Source of the DNA: Candidatus Falkowbacteria bacterium CG1_02_37_21 | Lineage (GTDB): Bacteria; Patescibacteriota; Patescibacteriia; Patescibacteriales; UBA12465 | Length of the DNA: 34,360 nt | Assembly: GCA_001871165.1 (NCBI GenBank) | Contig: MNUT01000014.1 | Location: 1 to 34,360, forward strand | Direction: 5' to 3' | Shown: one piece after another, positions 14,794 to 23,162 of the stretch | Layout: every line of letters begins with the position of its first letter | How positions within the stretch are numbered: position 1 is the stretch's first letter | Translations under genes and position numbers: made by a program | The notes under the pieces: model-generated | Seen by the model: the letters and a program-made list of their open reading frames with translations, nothing else | What the model was told of the DNA's origin: nothing | Database searches by the model: none

Positions 14794-17346
14794 TTAACGG
14801 CTTTGATTTTTTTGTACTAAAATTGACCAATAGCGATCTCGTGATAACGAACTATTAACATCCCAACCCGTAGCGGAACCACTTAGATCCATCGGGTAAC
14901 GCCAAAATATCGTATCCGCCTCGGGTAAAATTAAACGACTAGAAAAATTATCGGCAGATGCGCCCGGTTGTTTTTGGACCAAAAGCGAATAAGGAAATAA
15001 TTTAACAGCCTTGGGATTCAGCCAAGAATTAAGACGTTTTAACCAACTATCAGAGCTAATTGAGTCAAAAAAATTAAAAGGTAGGCGATAAGTTATACTA
15101 ACCGTCGCCGTTTCTCCCGGATCTAACATTAACCAGTTAGCAAAAACCGTCTTATTATTTTCTTGATATATTTTAGTGCCGCTACTAACATCAACTTTAG
15201 CCGCATTTTCTGCCACTAGGCGCGGACTCAGTGACATGCCGGTGTCAGGACGATTTTGTAAATATTTAGCATCCGGAACACGCCAGCCGGAACTTGATAA
15301 AAGTTCACTGCCAGCCGGAACATAAACACGCAACCAATCAACATTGCGCACTCCGGTTAAAACAGTACCCTTAACACCAGGATGCCGACGCGTAATTTTT
15401 ACAGTATTAATAATAGTGCCATCCGCCGCTACCTCGCTTAAAAGCTCTACGTCCTCTTGTATTAAACGATCAGTTTTTTGGCCGGCAATATTAGTATTAA
15501 CAACCAATAAGTAATCTTTGTCAGTATTAGCCACCACCCCGGCCCAATTACGATCACTGGCCGCCGACTGCAAAACCGGATCATTAAAATACATCAAAAT
15601 CTGTTTACCGGCCAAATTATTATCAAGCAATGCAATAATATTCACTAAATTATCCGGTGTTAATTTCTGGGGCAGAATTTCTAAAATTTTAACTAATAAA
15701 TCGCCAATGATTTTTTTTGGTTTATTATCGGGGTTAACATCTAAATTTTGTTGCAAAGGCAAATCAGTCATGACTACAGCCGAGCTGGTTGGCAAACCGG
15801 CCACCGCCACCGGATTTTCTATGACTAAATTAGACTGTTCGGTGATCATCTGTACGGTTTGCCAAAAATTATCAGAGTCAATAGTTAGGCCATACTCCAA
15901 GTTTAAATCAATCGGTCCGGTTATTTTTAACAAATCTTCAATAACAGTCGGGGTCACACTAATAACACCATCCACACTCGGACCATCACTCTTACTATAA
16001 AACCACATTAAATTCTGCGCCGTAGTGGGCCAGTCTGGCCACCAATTAGCATCCCAAAAATGCCAGAGTGTATTGACTAACCAAAGAGGCTCCGGAGCCG
16101 CTACACGCACTTTCAAGCCTCCCTCCGTATCATAAGCTCCACCACCCGGCACTTCTAAATTACGTATTTTTCCGTCTCGCAAATCAATTAAAGCATAACT
16201 ACCCAGAAAACCACCACTCGCCCGTAATTCAGCATTATTTTGAAAAACTACCAGATAACGCTTATCGCTACTTAGACCCAGCACTTCTTTTAATTTTTGT
16301 GCCGTTAAAACCAAACCCGATAAATTATCCGACAAAGCAGTGCTTTGATTTTTTAAAGTTAAAAATTTATTGTGATAAGCCTTCGGCAAATTATTCAAAT
16401 TAATATCATCCAAACATTTTTTTAAAGATGTGGCATCGGCACCCGCTTGCTGCCCATACACTAAAAAATTATCCAAAGAACCAGAAAAATCTTCCTGCTG
16501 ACCATTGAACAAACTGTCGGCAGCCAGAACTAAATTACTTCCCAAAGACGAAGCGAGTGTACCGGCTTGCAAAAATTTCTTGCTTTCGGCCGCTAATTTA
16601 AATTTAGGATTATCGGATAAAGTGGCTAAAGATAAAATAGAACTGTTTATTGCGCTTAAATCCTCTTGCGCCGCTAAAAAATTGGCACCAGCGGCTTGAA
16701 ATTCTGAATCGGCATTTTTAAAATTACGCTGCGAAGCCGAGTTAGCGGCCGTCAACAAATTATTTAGTGCTAACTCCGAACGATTACTAATCTTAGCCGC
16801 CAATGTAGATAAATTTCCCAAAGGCCAATAGAGCGCCAATTGAAAAGGTAAAATAATACACAATAAAATTAAAACAAAAGCCCAAACAGAAGACTTATAA
16901 AACTTATTTGTCCGGGAATTATTGGCATGAACAACCCGAGCACTAAACAAATTTTCTTGACCGCGAACAAAACCAAGCCAGGGATGTTTGCGGCGACGAG
17001 GTGATTTTATTTTCTTGGAAAAAATTCCTGAGAGACTAAACCAGCTAAATTTATTAACCTTTTTCTTAGCTTTAGCACGAGGCAACAAATTTTGGGCTGT
17101 CATTAAAAGTTGTTTAGGGGGTCGTATTGATACTTTAAAAACGCCAGTCGACTTCTTAAAAAAATTTTTAACAATATAGGCCAGCTTAAGCTGAACCAAT
17201 TTTAAATCTGGTCGCCACATTTTTTGCCGAGATTTAATATCTTTAACAATTACTTTTTCTTGTCGCCTTAAATCCACGACAAAATTAGAGAAACGCTCTC
17301 GTTCCGCTTCCACTAATCCAAATTTTTCATTCTTTATATTAGACAT
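14794..17346 (-). CDS. DUF4012 domain membrane protein
   Basis: An 850-residue protein. A strongly basic N-terminal region of about 150 residues precedes a membrane segment at 153-174 (VWAFVLILLCIILPFQLALYW). A helical stretch (180-350) comes next, then a DUF4012 domain opening with VVFQNNAELRASGGFLGSY (about 366-384) and continuing through WPTTAQNLMWFY and DGVISVTPTVIEDLLKITGPI. The last 250 residues are beta-rich. DUF4012 proteins are common in Patescibacteria and Actinobacteria, often with polysaccharide genes. The core pattern recalls LytR-CpsA-Psr type domains, so a role in attaching or handling surface polymers is plausible but unproven. Its first 8 bp overlap the end of the upstream GT4 gene, indicating translational coupling. 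Confidence 0.9.
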   Translation of the reverse strand: MSNIKNEKFGLVEAERERFSNFVVDLRRQEKVIVKDIKSRQKMWRPDLKLVQLKLAYIVKNFFKKSTGVFKVSIRPPKQLLMTAQNLLPRAKAKKKVNKFSWFSLSGIFSKKIKSPRRRKHPWLGFVRGQENLFSARVVHANNSRTNKFYKSSVWAFVLILLCIILPFQLALYWPLGNLSTLAAKISNRSELALNNLLTAANSASQRNFKNADSEFQAAGANFLAAQEDLSAINSSILSLATLSDNPKFKLAAESKKFLQAGTLASSLGSNLVLAADSLFNGQQEDFSGSLDNFLVYGQQAGADATSLKKCLDDINLNNLPKAYHNKFLTLKNQSTALSDNLSGLVLTAQKLKEVLGLSSDKRYLVVFQNNAELRASGGFLGSYALIDLRDGKIRNLEVPGGGAYDTEGGLKVRVAAPEPLWLVNTLWHFWDANWWPDWPTTAQNLMWFYSKSDGPSVDGVISVTPTVIEDLLKITGPIDLNLEYGLTIDSDNFWQTVQMITEQSNLVIENPVAVAGLPTSSAVVMTDLPLQQNLDVNPDNKPKKIIGDLLVKILEILPQKLTPDNLVNIIALLDNNLAGKQILMYFNDPVLQSAASDRNWAGVVANTDKDYLLVVNTNIAGQKTDRLIQEDVELLSEVAADGTIINTVKITRRHPGVKGTVLTGVRNVDWLRVYVPAGSELLSSSGWRVPDAKYLQNRPDTGMSLSPRLVAENAAKVDVSSGTKIYQENNKTVFANWLMLDPGETATVSITYRLPFNFFDSISSDSWLKRLNSWLNPKAVKLFPYSLLVQKQPGASADNFSSRLILPEADTIFWRYPMDLSGSATGWDVNSSLSRDRYWSILVQKNQSR

Positions 17347-18526
17347 TTTTTTTCAAAATTTCTTGATATACCTGAAGTGTTTCATTGGCACATTGCCACC
17401 AATTATATTTTTTTACTTGCTCACGTCCTTTAGCAATTAAATTATCTCGCTGTTCTGGATTATCCAAAACTAAACGAACTTTAGCAATCATGTCAGCTTG
17501 ATCATCAGGATTAAAATACAGGGCGGCCGAGCCTAGAACTTCCGGTAAAGAAGCTCGGTCGGAGCTAACTACGGGACAGCTTCTAGCCATAGCCTCTAAG
17601 GGCGGCAGACCAAAACCTTCATACCAAGAAGGAAAGATATAAAGACTCGCTTCCACATATAAAATTTCTAATTTCGCATCAGGCACATAGCCCGGAAAAA
17701 TAACGGCACAATTACGATTTCCTTGCTGCCAAAGGTTCAGAGCCGCCGCCGTTTGACGCAATCGTTCATAAAAATAATCCATTTTACCAACCATAACTAA
17801 ATGTAATTCCGGCCGTTCTAAATGCAAAACACTAAACATTTTTAGTAAGGCCTCCAAATTCTTATGGGGATAAGCATTGCCGACATACAACAAGAACTGT
17901 CGCGGAATATTATATTGAGTCAAGATTTCTTCGCTATCTAATTTAGCGACAAATAAGGAGTCACGACCTTTAGCAAGATTAGCCGCTCCTTCGTAAGTAA
18001 CAATTATTTTTTGTGGTTTAATGCCAAATTTTTTAATAATGTCCGTCTTAGTAAATTCCGACACCGTAATTATTTTTTGAGCGCGAAGTAAGGCAATAAA
18101 AATCACTAGACGATAAGCAAAATTCTTTAAATAATAAAAAAGATAATTACGAGTCGTAGCGCGCACGGTCGGGAAATGAGTTAAAATTAAATCATGTACC
18201 GTTAAAACAAATTTAACCGGAGTAAAAAGTGGCACATTAAAATGAAGAAAATGCACCAAGTCCAAATTAGCACGCCAAAGACGATAGGGCATCACAATCT
18301 GCTCTGACCAAGAATACCAAGCACATGATAATTTAACTTTAGTGACTTGCGGACTATCAATTATGAATTCATCAAAATTATCCGGACTAAGGAATATAAT
18401 ATAATGAAAAGGGGCACCTTGCTCCTCTCCAATAATCTTTATAATATTATCTACCACCTCTTGCGTATAACGACCCAAACCCTTGCCGGCTGGACCGTAG
18501 AAGCGGGCATCAATTCCAATCCGCAT
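17339..18526 (-). CDS. GT4 family glycosyltransferase
   Basis: A 395-residue GT-B glycosyltransferase. The N-terminal acceptor domain starts MRIGIDARFYGPAGKGLGRYTQEV. The C-terminal nucleotide-sugar domain has LYVGNAYPHKNLEALLKMF, then the family signature PSWYEGFGLPPLEAMARSCPVVSSDRASLPEVLG, with the E-x7-E motif that holds the donor. Retaining mannosyl- or glucosyltransferases of polysaccharide synthesis have this architecture, but donor and acceptor cannot be told. No membrane segment is needed; it would act on the cytoplasmic face. It begins 3 bp after the preceding gene's stop and overlaps DUF4012 by 8 bp. Confidence 0.92.
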   Translation of the reverse strand: MRIGIDARFYGPAGKGLGRYTQEVVDNIIKIIGEEQGAPFHYIIFLSPDNFDEFIIDSPQVTKVKLSCAWYSWSEQIVMPYRLWRANLDLVHFLHFNVPLFTPVKFVLTVHDLILTHFPTVRATTRNYLFYYLKNFAYRLVIFIALLRAQKIITVSEFTKTDIIKKFGIKPQKIIVTYEGAANLAKGRDSLFVAKLDSEEILTQYNIPRQFLLYVGNAYPHKNLEALLKMFSVLHLERPELHLVMVGKMDYFYERLRQTAAALNLWQQGNRNCAVIFPGYVPDAKLEILYVEASLYIFPSWYEGFGLPPLEAMARSCPVVSSDRASLPEVLGSAALYFNPDDQADMIAKVRLVLDNPEQRDNLIAKGREQVKKYNWWQCANETLQVYQEILKKNV

Positions 18527-18529
18527 AAT

Positions 18530-20008
18530 TTATATAAAAGGCAAATTAGCCGGCGGCGCGCTTTGGGGAGTATCTAAATTCTCCGCAAATGTTTCTTCCG
18601 GTCTTAATATTTCTTCTAGATCTTTATTATGACTAGACTTATCCTCTGTCACGTCATGGTTATTATTCTTCCCAAAAATATCCGACGACTGTTCAATATT
18701 AAACTCGGCTAAAGGTAAAGCGGCTGGTGCATCGGCTTTACGTCCCGGCGCTTTTTGCATCATCGCCGCCTTAACGTTAGCTTCCACCGGGAAATGCCAC
18801 ATTGTTGCTAGTTCCTCCACATTATATAAACCAGGGAGACGACCGCGACCATCAGAACGCAGTTTATAAGCTTGAAAAATTTTACGTTTTTTTGATTCAA
18901 CGCGTTGATTAGTAAAAAAGTATTGTGCTTTAGTCATGGTAAAGTCTAAATCTGGCTTCATGTTATTAAGATCTAGAGAAGCAAACTGTTTCATATAACC
19001 CACCATACCATTAGCCACCTTCGCATTATTTTTTACTTCCCTCTTCGCGATATAAACCATTCTAAATTTAGCTTCAAAACCAATTTTAGAAGCTTTTATC
19101 TGTATTCCTTCCACCTTTCTTTTCTCATCCGGAGTTAAATCCATCATAGTCTTGGGTTTATCCTCCTTCTTATCCTTGGCCTCAATATCACCCCAAATAG
19201 AATAAACCACTTCACTTAGTTCTCCCATCCACTCCACAATTTTAGAGCCCAAGCCTGCCTTATACTTGACTTTACGACCAAAAATTTTATTAATTTCTTT
19301 TTCCGATTCTTTTACCCAGTCAAAACCGGTAGGGATAAGAATAGTCTGAAACCAAAAATATTCACCTTGACGCAAAGAACCGCAAAGGTCCATTAAACTG
19401 GCCATAGGATCTTTAAACTGCGTCTCGCTCGGCCCCATGGTATGCTCAAATTCTTGATAACATTTTATAGGATAAACCGATGATTCTTTTTGATGAAATT
19501 CGGTACCCCAAATATCATATTCTTCATCCGGTAAATTTTCTGGCAGATTCTCAATATAATCATCAACCTCAGAGATTTCCGCGTCCGGATACTGAGAATA
19601 GACCGAGGACTCCACTAAATTACGAAATTCTACCGGCGTCCAAATCAAAAACTGAGTATAACCTTCCAAGCTCACAATCTCGCAACTAAAAGCCTTTTGA
19701 TATTTGCCTTCAAACCATTTTTCAAAAAAATTGACACTACCGTGCGCTCCGGACAAATAAGTAAACATATTCTCTACCGCCTTAGGGGACTGCTCATTAC
19801 CACGCGGAATATCAATCGCTAACAGCACGCTTTTATGAGTATTATTCCATTGATTACGTAACCAAAAAAGATAAACGTCTCTAACGCCAATTAAAAATAT
19901 GGCAGCCAAAATTAACCAGCCGATGTTATAAAAAAAGACCCAAAACATCTCATCGGCTGGTAAGGCAAAAAATTGATTAAAGACGGCAGTATTAATAACA
20001 ATATCCAT
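18530..20008 (-). CDS. Conserved membrane protein resembling the N-terminal region of T4SS/DUF87-type ATPases
   Basis: A 492-residue protein with no named function. One or two hydrophobic segments lie at about 20-50 (MFWVFFYNIGWLILAAIFLIG). A soluble alpha/beta region follows, and the C-terminus is low-complexity and proline-rich (PPANLPFI). The segment PGLYNVEELATMWHFP, followed by a run ending in a PPxNLP-like motif, recalls the part of Patescibacteria VirB4/DUF87-like proteins just before their Walker A domain. Here no Walker A, GxxGxGKS or DExx motif occurs and the gene simply ends. It could be a split-off N-terminal subunit partnering with an ATPase encoded elsewhere. This comparison is from memory. 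It is first in the envelope operon, 3 bp before GT4. Confidence 0.6.
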   Translation of the reverse strand: MDIVINTAVFNQFFALPADEMFWVFFYNIGWLILAAIFLIGVRDVYLFWLRNQWNNTHKSVLLAIDIPRGNEQSPKAVENMFTYLSGAHGSVNFFEKWFEGKYQKAFSCEIVSLEGYTQFLIWTPVEFRNLVESSVYSQYPDAEISEVDDYIENLPENLPDEEYDIWGTEFHQKESSVYPIKCYQEFEHTMGPSETQFKDPMASLMDLCGSLRQGEYFWFQTILIPTGFDWVKESEKEINKIFGRKVKYKAGLGSKIVEWMGELSEVVYSIWGDIEAKDKKEDKPKTMMDLTPDEKRKVEGIQIKASKIGFEAKFRMVYIAKREVKNNAKVANGMVGYMKQFASLDLNNMKPDLDFTMTKAQYFFTNQRVESKKRKIFQAYKLRSDGRGRLPGLYNVEELATMWHFPVEANVKAAMMQKAPGRKADAPAALPLAEFNIEQSSDIFGKNNNHDVTEDKSSHNKDLEEILRPEETFAENLDTPQSAPPANLPFI

Positions 20009-20023
20009 ATAAAATATAAGTCT

Positions 20024-20032
20024 ATTTTAACA
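20024..20032 (-). promoter_or_regulatory. Candidate extended -10 promoter of the envelope operon
   Basis: TGTTAAAAT on the minus strand, one base from the TGTTATAAT elements elsewhere. It is 15 bp upstream of the ATG, so the predicted leader is only about 9 nt. No good -35 was found. Confidence 0.35.
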
Positions 20033-20050
20033 CAAAAAACCGAAAAAATA

Positions 20051-20077
20051 AAATCCGACGCGCTTAACGTCGGATTT
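20051..20077 (-). terminator. Intrinsic terminator of the sigma4-HARE gene
   Basis: Perfect 10-bp stem AAATCCGACG / CGTCGGATTT with a 7-nt loop. In the minus-strand transcript it is followed by TTTATTTTTTCGG-like uridines. It lies 52 bp after the stop of the upstream gene. Confidence 0.85.
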
Positions 20078-20128
20078 CTGATAATTTTATTTTAAGTGGG
20101 ACTAAAATCTCACATTAACACTAATATT

Positions 20129-21169
20129 TTACTTGGCCCATTCCTTTAAACCGTAGGTACCGCGACCAACTAAATTATAACGCTCATCCAAAATCAATTC
20201 ATTATGAACCGTAGCAGCATTAGCCTCTTTGCGATCAAATTTCATTTCATTAATTTTTTTGGCAATATCGGTAAAGTGAAGCGGTTCGCCCGAATGTTTA
20301 AGGATTAAGTAGATTTTATCATTAACGGTTTTAGGTTTTACTTCCCCCCAATGAGACATCCCCCATTCACCATATTTATTTTGTTCTAAGGTTTTAATAG
20401 CCTGAATCAAAGAATAAAGGGTTTTATTGCCATTAATTATTTCCGCTTTATCAGCAAATAATTGGCTTTTAAAAATTGAACTGATATCAGCCAAAGAATC
20501 AGCGGCCATCTTAGGTGTATTTTTTAAATAAGAACCTAGCTGTTTTAACATTAATAAAATTTCATCGGTAGAGAGGGTCTTACTAGTACTCTGTAGCTTC
20601 TTTAATAAATCTGAAGCTAACTCCTCCAAGTGACTGACATCACCATTCTTTTTCTTCACGGAAGAACTAAAATTCTCAGAGTCTTCTACTAACTCTAAAT
20701 GATCATCTAATAATTTAGAAATCAAGAAATCAAAATGGTTACGATAAATTTTACGACGAGTCTCATAGTCGGGATGATTATGGTCCAACGAACTATTAAT
20801 TTCTAAACAAATGACAGTTAAAATATCTAAAAGATAATTGCGACCCATCAAACCACCATGATCCGCTAATAGACCATGTACCACGTCTTTTAAGGTCTGT
20901 ACTGAGCTCTCTAGTTTATCCAATTTTTTTATTTTTTTAATGCTAGCTGATTCAATCTGACGAACTCTTTCTCTGGTTAACTGATGCAAATTACCAATTT
21001 TTTCCAGAGTTTCTCCCTTGTCGCCTTTAAGTCCAAAACGACGAGTCAGAATATCTTTCTCTCTATCCAAAAGATCCACAAACAAGGATTCCACAATCGT
21101 AATGGCATCTAAACGAGCCAATTCTTCTGATTTTCGTTCCTTAATTATATCTTCTAATGTATTATCCAT
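20129..21169 (-). CDS. Sigma-70 region 4 / HARE-HTH fusion, putative transcription regulator
   Basis: A 346-residue protein. Residues about 27-85 are a sigma-70 region 4: LLDREKDILTRRFGLKGDKGETLEKIGNLHQLTRERVRQIE with the -35-recognition helix, then a basic KKIKKLDKL tail. The middle (90-270) is helical with no recognised domain. The last 65 residues (about 282-345), from DKIYLILKHSGEPLHFTDIA to VGRGTYGLKEW, form a HARE-HTH domain of the kind seen in the RNA polymerase delta subunit RpoE and in ASXL proteins. Regions 2 and 3 of a true sigma factor are absent, so it cannot melt a promoter alone. It may bind -35-like DNA or the polymerase beta flap. It is monocistronic, with a leader hairpin and its own terminator. 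Confidence 0.85.
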   Translation of the reverse strand: MDNTLEDIIKERKSEELARLDAITIVESLFVDLLDREKDILTRRFGLKGDKGETLEKIGNLHQLTRERVRQIESASIKKIKKLDKLESSVQTLKDVVHGLLADHGGLMGRNYLLDILTVICLEINSSLDHNHPDYETRRKIYRNHFDFLISKLLDDHLELVEDSENFSSSVKKKNGDVSHLEELASDLLKKLQSTSKTLSTDEILLMLKQLGSYLKNTPKMAADSLADISSIFKSQLFADKAEIINGNKTLYSLIQAIKTLEQNKYGEWGMSHWGEVKPKTVNDKIYLILKHSGEPLHFTDIAKKINEMKFDRKEANAATVHNELILDERYNLVGRGTYGLKEWAK

Positions 21170-21231
21170 ATTAACTTGAAATAAACCCTAGACTTAGCCA
21201 TTGAGTAATTTTTTGACTAATAAATTTAACA

Positions 21232-21265
21232 AACGAGAGAAAAATATACTTCTTCTTCCCTCGTT
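21232..21265 (-). other. Leader hairpin between the GT2 gene and the sigma4-HARE gene
   Basis: In the minus-strand RNA, AACGAGGGA pairs with UCUCUCGUU (9 bp with one G-U) around a 16-nt loop. No direct U-tract follows (UGUUAAAUUUAUU), so it is a weak terminator for GT2 at best, or a leader structure of the regulator gene. The rest of the 167-bp gap holds only AT-rich DNA. Confidence 0.4.
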
Positions 21266-21336
21266 AATCTTGAATATTTTAGATATTAAAAACAAAATTT
21301 AAGACATCCTCAACTTATCACATTATTTTATATTAG

Positions 21337-22386
21337 TCAACACTTTACGATAGTTTTACGATAGCGAAAAATATAAATATATTCTTTTAAGAGAAACTGC
21401 TCTAATATTAAAGAAAAAATAAAAAGCAAGCCTATACGAAAGGCAATAAAGACCCTGTTGACAATGTTTTCATTTTTCCAGTTTTTAATAAACAAATAGT
21501 GTTGATTACGAAAAGACCAAACTCTAATTTGTCGACTTTTGTTTCGACGATTAGACATAAAGGTGCCTAAACCAAGTTTAGCTGAAGACGCGGTGCGGTC
21601 ATGATAAATAATAGAGTCAGAAACTGTCATTGACTGATAACCGGCCTTAGTCAGGCGATAAGCCAAGTCGCAATCTTCTTTATACATAAAAAAATTCTCA
21701 TCAAAATATTGCCGTTCCCTCTCTACTCCAGGGCTCATTGCTTCTAAGCCATTAGGAACAAAAGAAATATCCGACAAAGCCTTAGTACGAAATAATCCGG
21801 CCGCCCCGCTTGGTCCCAGAATCGTTAATTTTTTTAAACTGCCCCGAGTCGCGTCTACAAACTGCTCTACATTTTCACCTTGCCCTAAATCAAAAAATTG
21901 TAAACCCGGCTTTATAGCTATTCCCAAGGTATCTATAATATCAGTTTTTTTCTTTCCCCCCGCAAAGTCCCAACGCAAAATTGTCGGCGCCGTAGCAGCT
22001 AATCCAGAATCATTTTCTAAAGACGCCAAAAGACTAGAGATAGAATCCGGCTCTAAAAGCGTATCGGGATTAATAACTAAAAAATATTCCGCCTCGGTAG
22101 TTAAGGCAGAACGAATTAAAATATTATAAGCGCGACTAAAACCTAAATTTTTTTCCTGCGTTAAATACTGGATAGGACTATGCGGACTAAAACCCAGTTC
22201 CCCGCGATTAAAACTTTCAATAATTTGCTGATTTTGCTTGTCGCCCGATTCGCTATTATCAAAGACAGTAATTTGATGCTGAGAAGGCGACAAAAAATTT
22301 AAAGCCAACTCTAAACTAGCTAAAAAATCCGGCAAATAACGGGCGGTTAATTTCGAATAAGTTAAAAAACCAATAGCTAACTTCAT
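21337..22386 (-). CDS. GT2 family glycosyltransferase
   Basis: A 349-residue GT-A glycosyltransferase. The fold's opening strand is LAIGFLTYSKLTARYLPDFL; the metal/nucleotide motif is FLVINPDTLL, in the position of DxD. NLGFSRAYNILI, LGPSGAAGLFRTKAL and FFMYKEDCDLAYRL are typical of rhamnosyltransferase-like members, with ED as the probable acid pair. A hydrophobic segment near the C-terminus (VFIAFRIGLLFIFSLILEQFL) suggests membrane association. It starts 2 bp after the rmlA-like stop, so it probably uses the sugar nucleotide made there; this is inferred from position. It ends with UGA, confirming UGA as a stop in this genome. Confidence 0.9.
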   Translation of the reverse strand: MKLAIGFLTYSKLTARYLPDFLASLELALNFLSPSQHQITVFDNSESGDKQNQQIIESFNRGELGFSPHSPIQYLTQEKNLGFSRAYNILIRSALTTEAEYFLVINPDTLLEPDSISSLLASLENDSGLAATAPTILRWDFAGGKKKTDIIDTLGIAIKPGLQFFDLGQGENVEQFVDATRGSLKKLTILGPSGAAGLFRTKALSDISFVPNGLEAMSPGVERERQYFDENFFMYKEDCDLAYRLTKAGYQSMTVSDSIIYHDRTASSAKLGLGTFMSNRRNKSRQIRVWSFRNQHYLFIKNWKNENIVNRVFIAFRIGLLFIFSLILEQFLLKEYIYIFRYRKTIVKC

Positions 22387-22388
22387 AT

Positions 22389-23114
22389 TTAAATAACCAT
22401 CTTGGGCGCTATCTTTTCTTTAGCCAGTGTCTGCGCCTTGAATAAACTGTCAAATGTCCCCGCATCCAACCATTCGCCCTTAACTAGCGCCACTGATAAC
22501 TCATCTTTCTCTAAATACCAATTATTAACATCGGTAATTTCTAGTTCACCACGCGCACTTGGTTTCATATTTTTCACAATATCTTTAACGCGTTTATCAT
22601 AAACATACAAACCTGTTACAGCATAATCACTCAAATATTCTTGCGGTTTTTCTACAATCTTTTCTGCCTTTAGCTTATCATCAAACTTCACGACACCAAA
22701 ACGTTCCGGATCTGAGACTTGCTTAGCAAAAATCTTAGCGCCGCCTTTAAAGCTCTTAATTTCTTCGGCAAAATAATCCTCAAAGATATTATCACCTAAA
22801 ATCATAGCGACATCATCATTATCAATAAAGTGTTCCCCGATAAGAAAAGCCTGGGCAATGCCCTCGGGATGATCTTGAATTTCATAAGTAAAAGTAACCC
22901 CAAACTCCTTCCCGGAACCGAGCAAATTAAGGTAATCACCCGCCCTTTCCGGCGCTACGATAATCAAAATTTCCTTGATACCGGCCTGGATCAAAGTATT
23001 TAAGGGATAATAAATCATCGGCCGATGATAAACCGATAATAATTGTTTGCTGGTAATTTTTGTTAAGGGGCGCAAACGAGTGCCTGAGCCACCTGATAAA
23101 ATTATTCCTTTCAT
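22389..23114 (-). CDS. Sugar nucleotidyltransferase, RmlA-like (glucose-1-phosphate thymidylyltransferase type)
   Basis: A 241-residue nucleotidyltransferase that would couple dTTP (or another NTP) to glucose-1-phosphate. Signature loop GGSGTRLRPLT (8-18), KQLLSVYHRPMIYYPL, EIQDHPEGIAQAFLIG, ILGDNIFED, and EKPQEYLSDYAVTGLYVYD. This matches RmlA in active-site layout, but it is shorter than the 290-residue E. coli enzyme because the C-terminal extension that forms its allosteric site is absent. It lies between rmlD (48 bp) and the GT2 gene (2 bp), supporting a role in dTDP-sugar supply. The exact nucleotide specificity is not certain. Confidence 0.87.
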   Translation of the reverse strand: MKGIILSGGSGTRLRPLTKITSKQLLSVYHRPMIYYPLNTLIQAGIKEILIIVAPERAGDYLNLLGSGKEFGVTFTYEIQDHPEGIAQAFLIGEHFIDNDDVAMILGDNIFEDYFAEEIKSFKGGAKIFAKQVSDPERFGVVKFDDKLKAEKIVEKPQEYLSDYAVTGLYVYDKRVKDIVKNMKPSARGELEITDVNNWYLEKDELSVALVKGEWLDAGTFDSLFKAQTLAKEKIAPKMVI

Positions 23115-23162
23115 ATAAATTGCTAAGCCACTGGAATGCAGCTGGTATTAATAAATGATTAT

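Noticed and set aside
15518-16000. 160-codon plus-strand open frame
   Set aside because: Lies wholly antisense to the DUF4012 gene, has no recognisable motifs, and is explained by the opposite-strand coding bias.
21337-22386. Recoded UGA (as in Gracilibacteria/Absconditabacteria)
   Set aside because: GT2 ends at UGA at a sensible length, and no conserved gene needs UGA read through.
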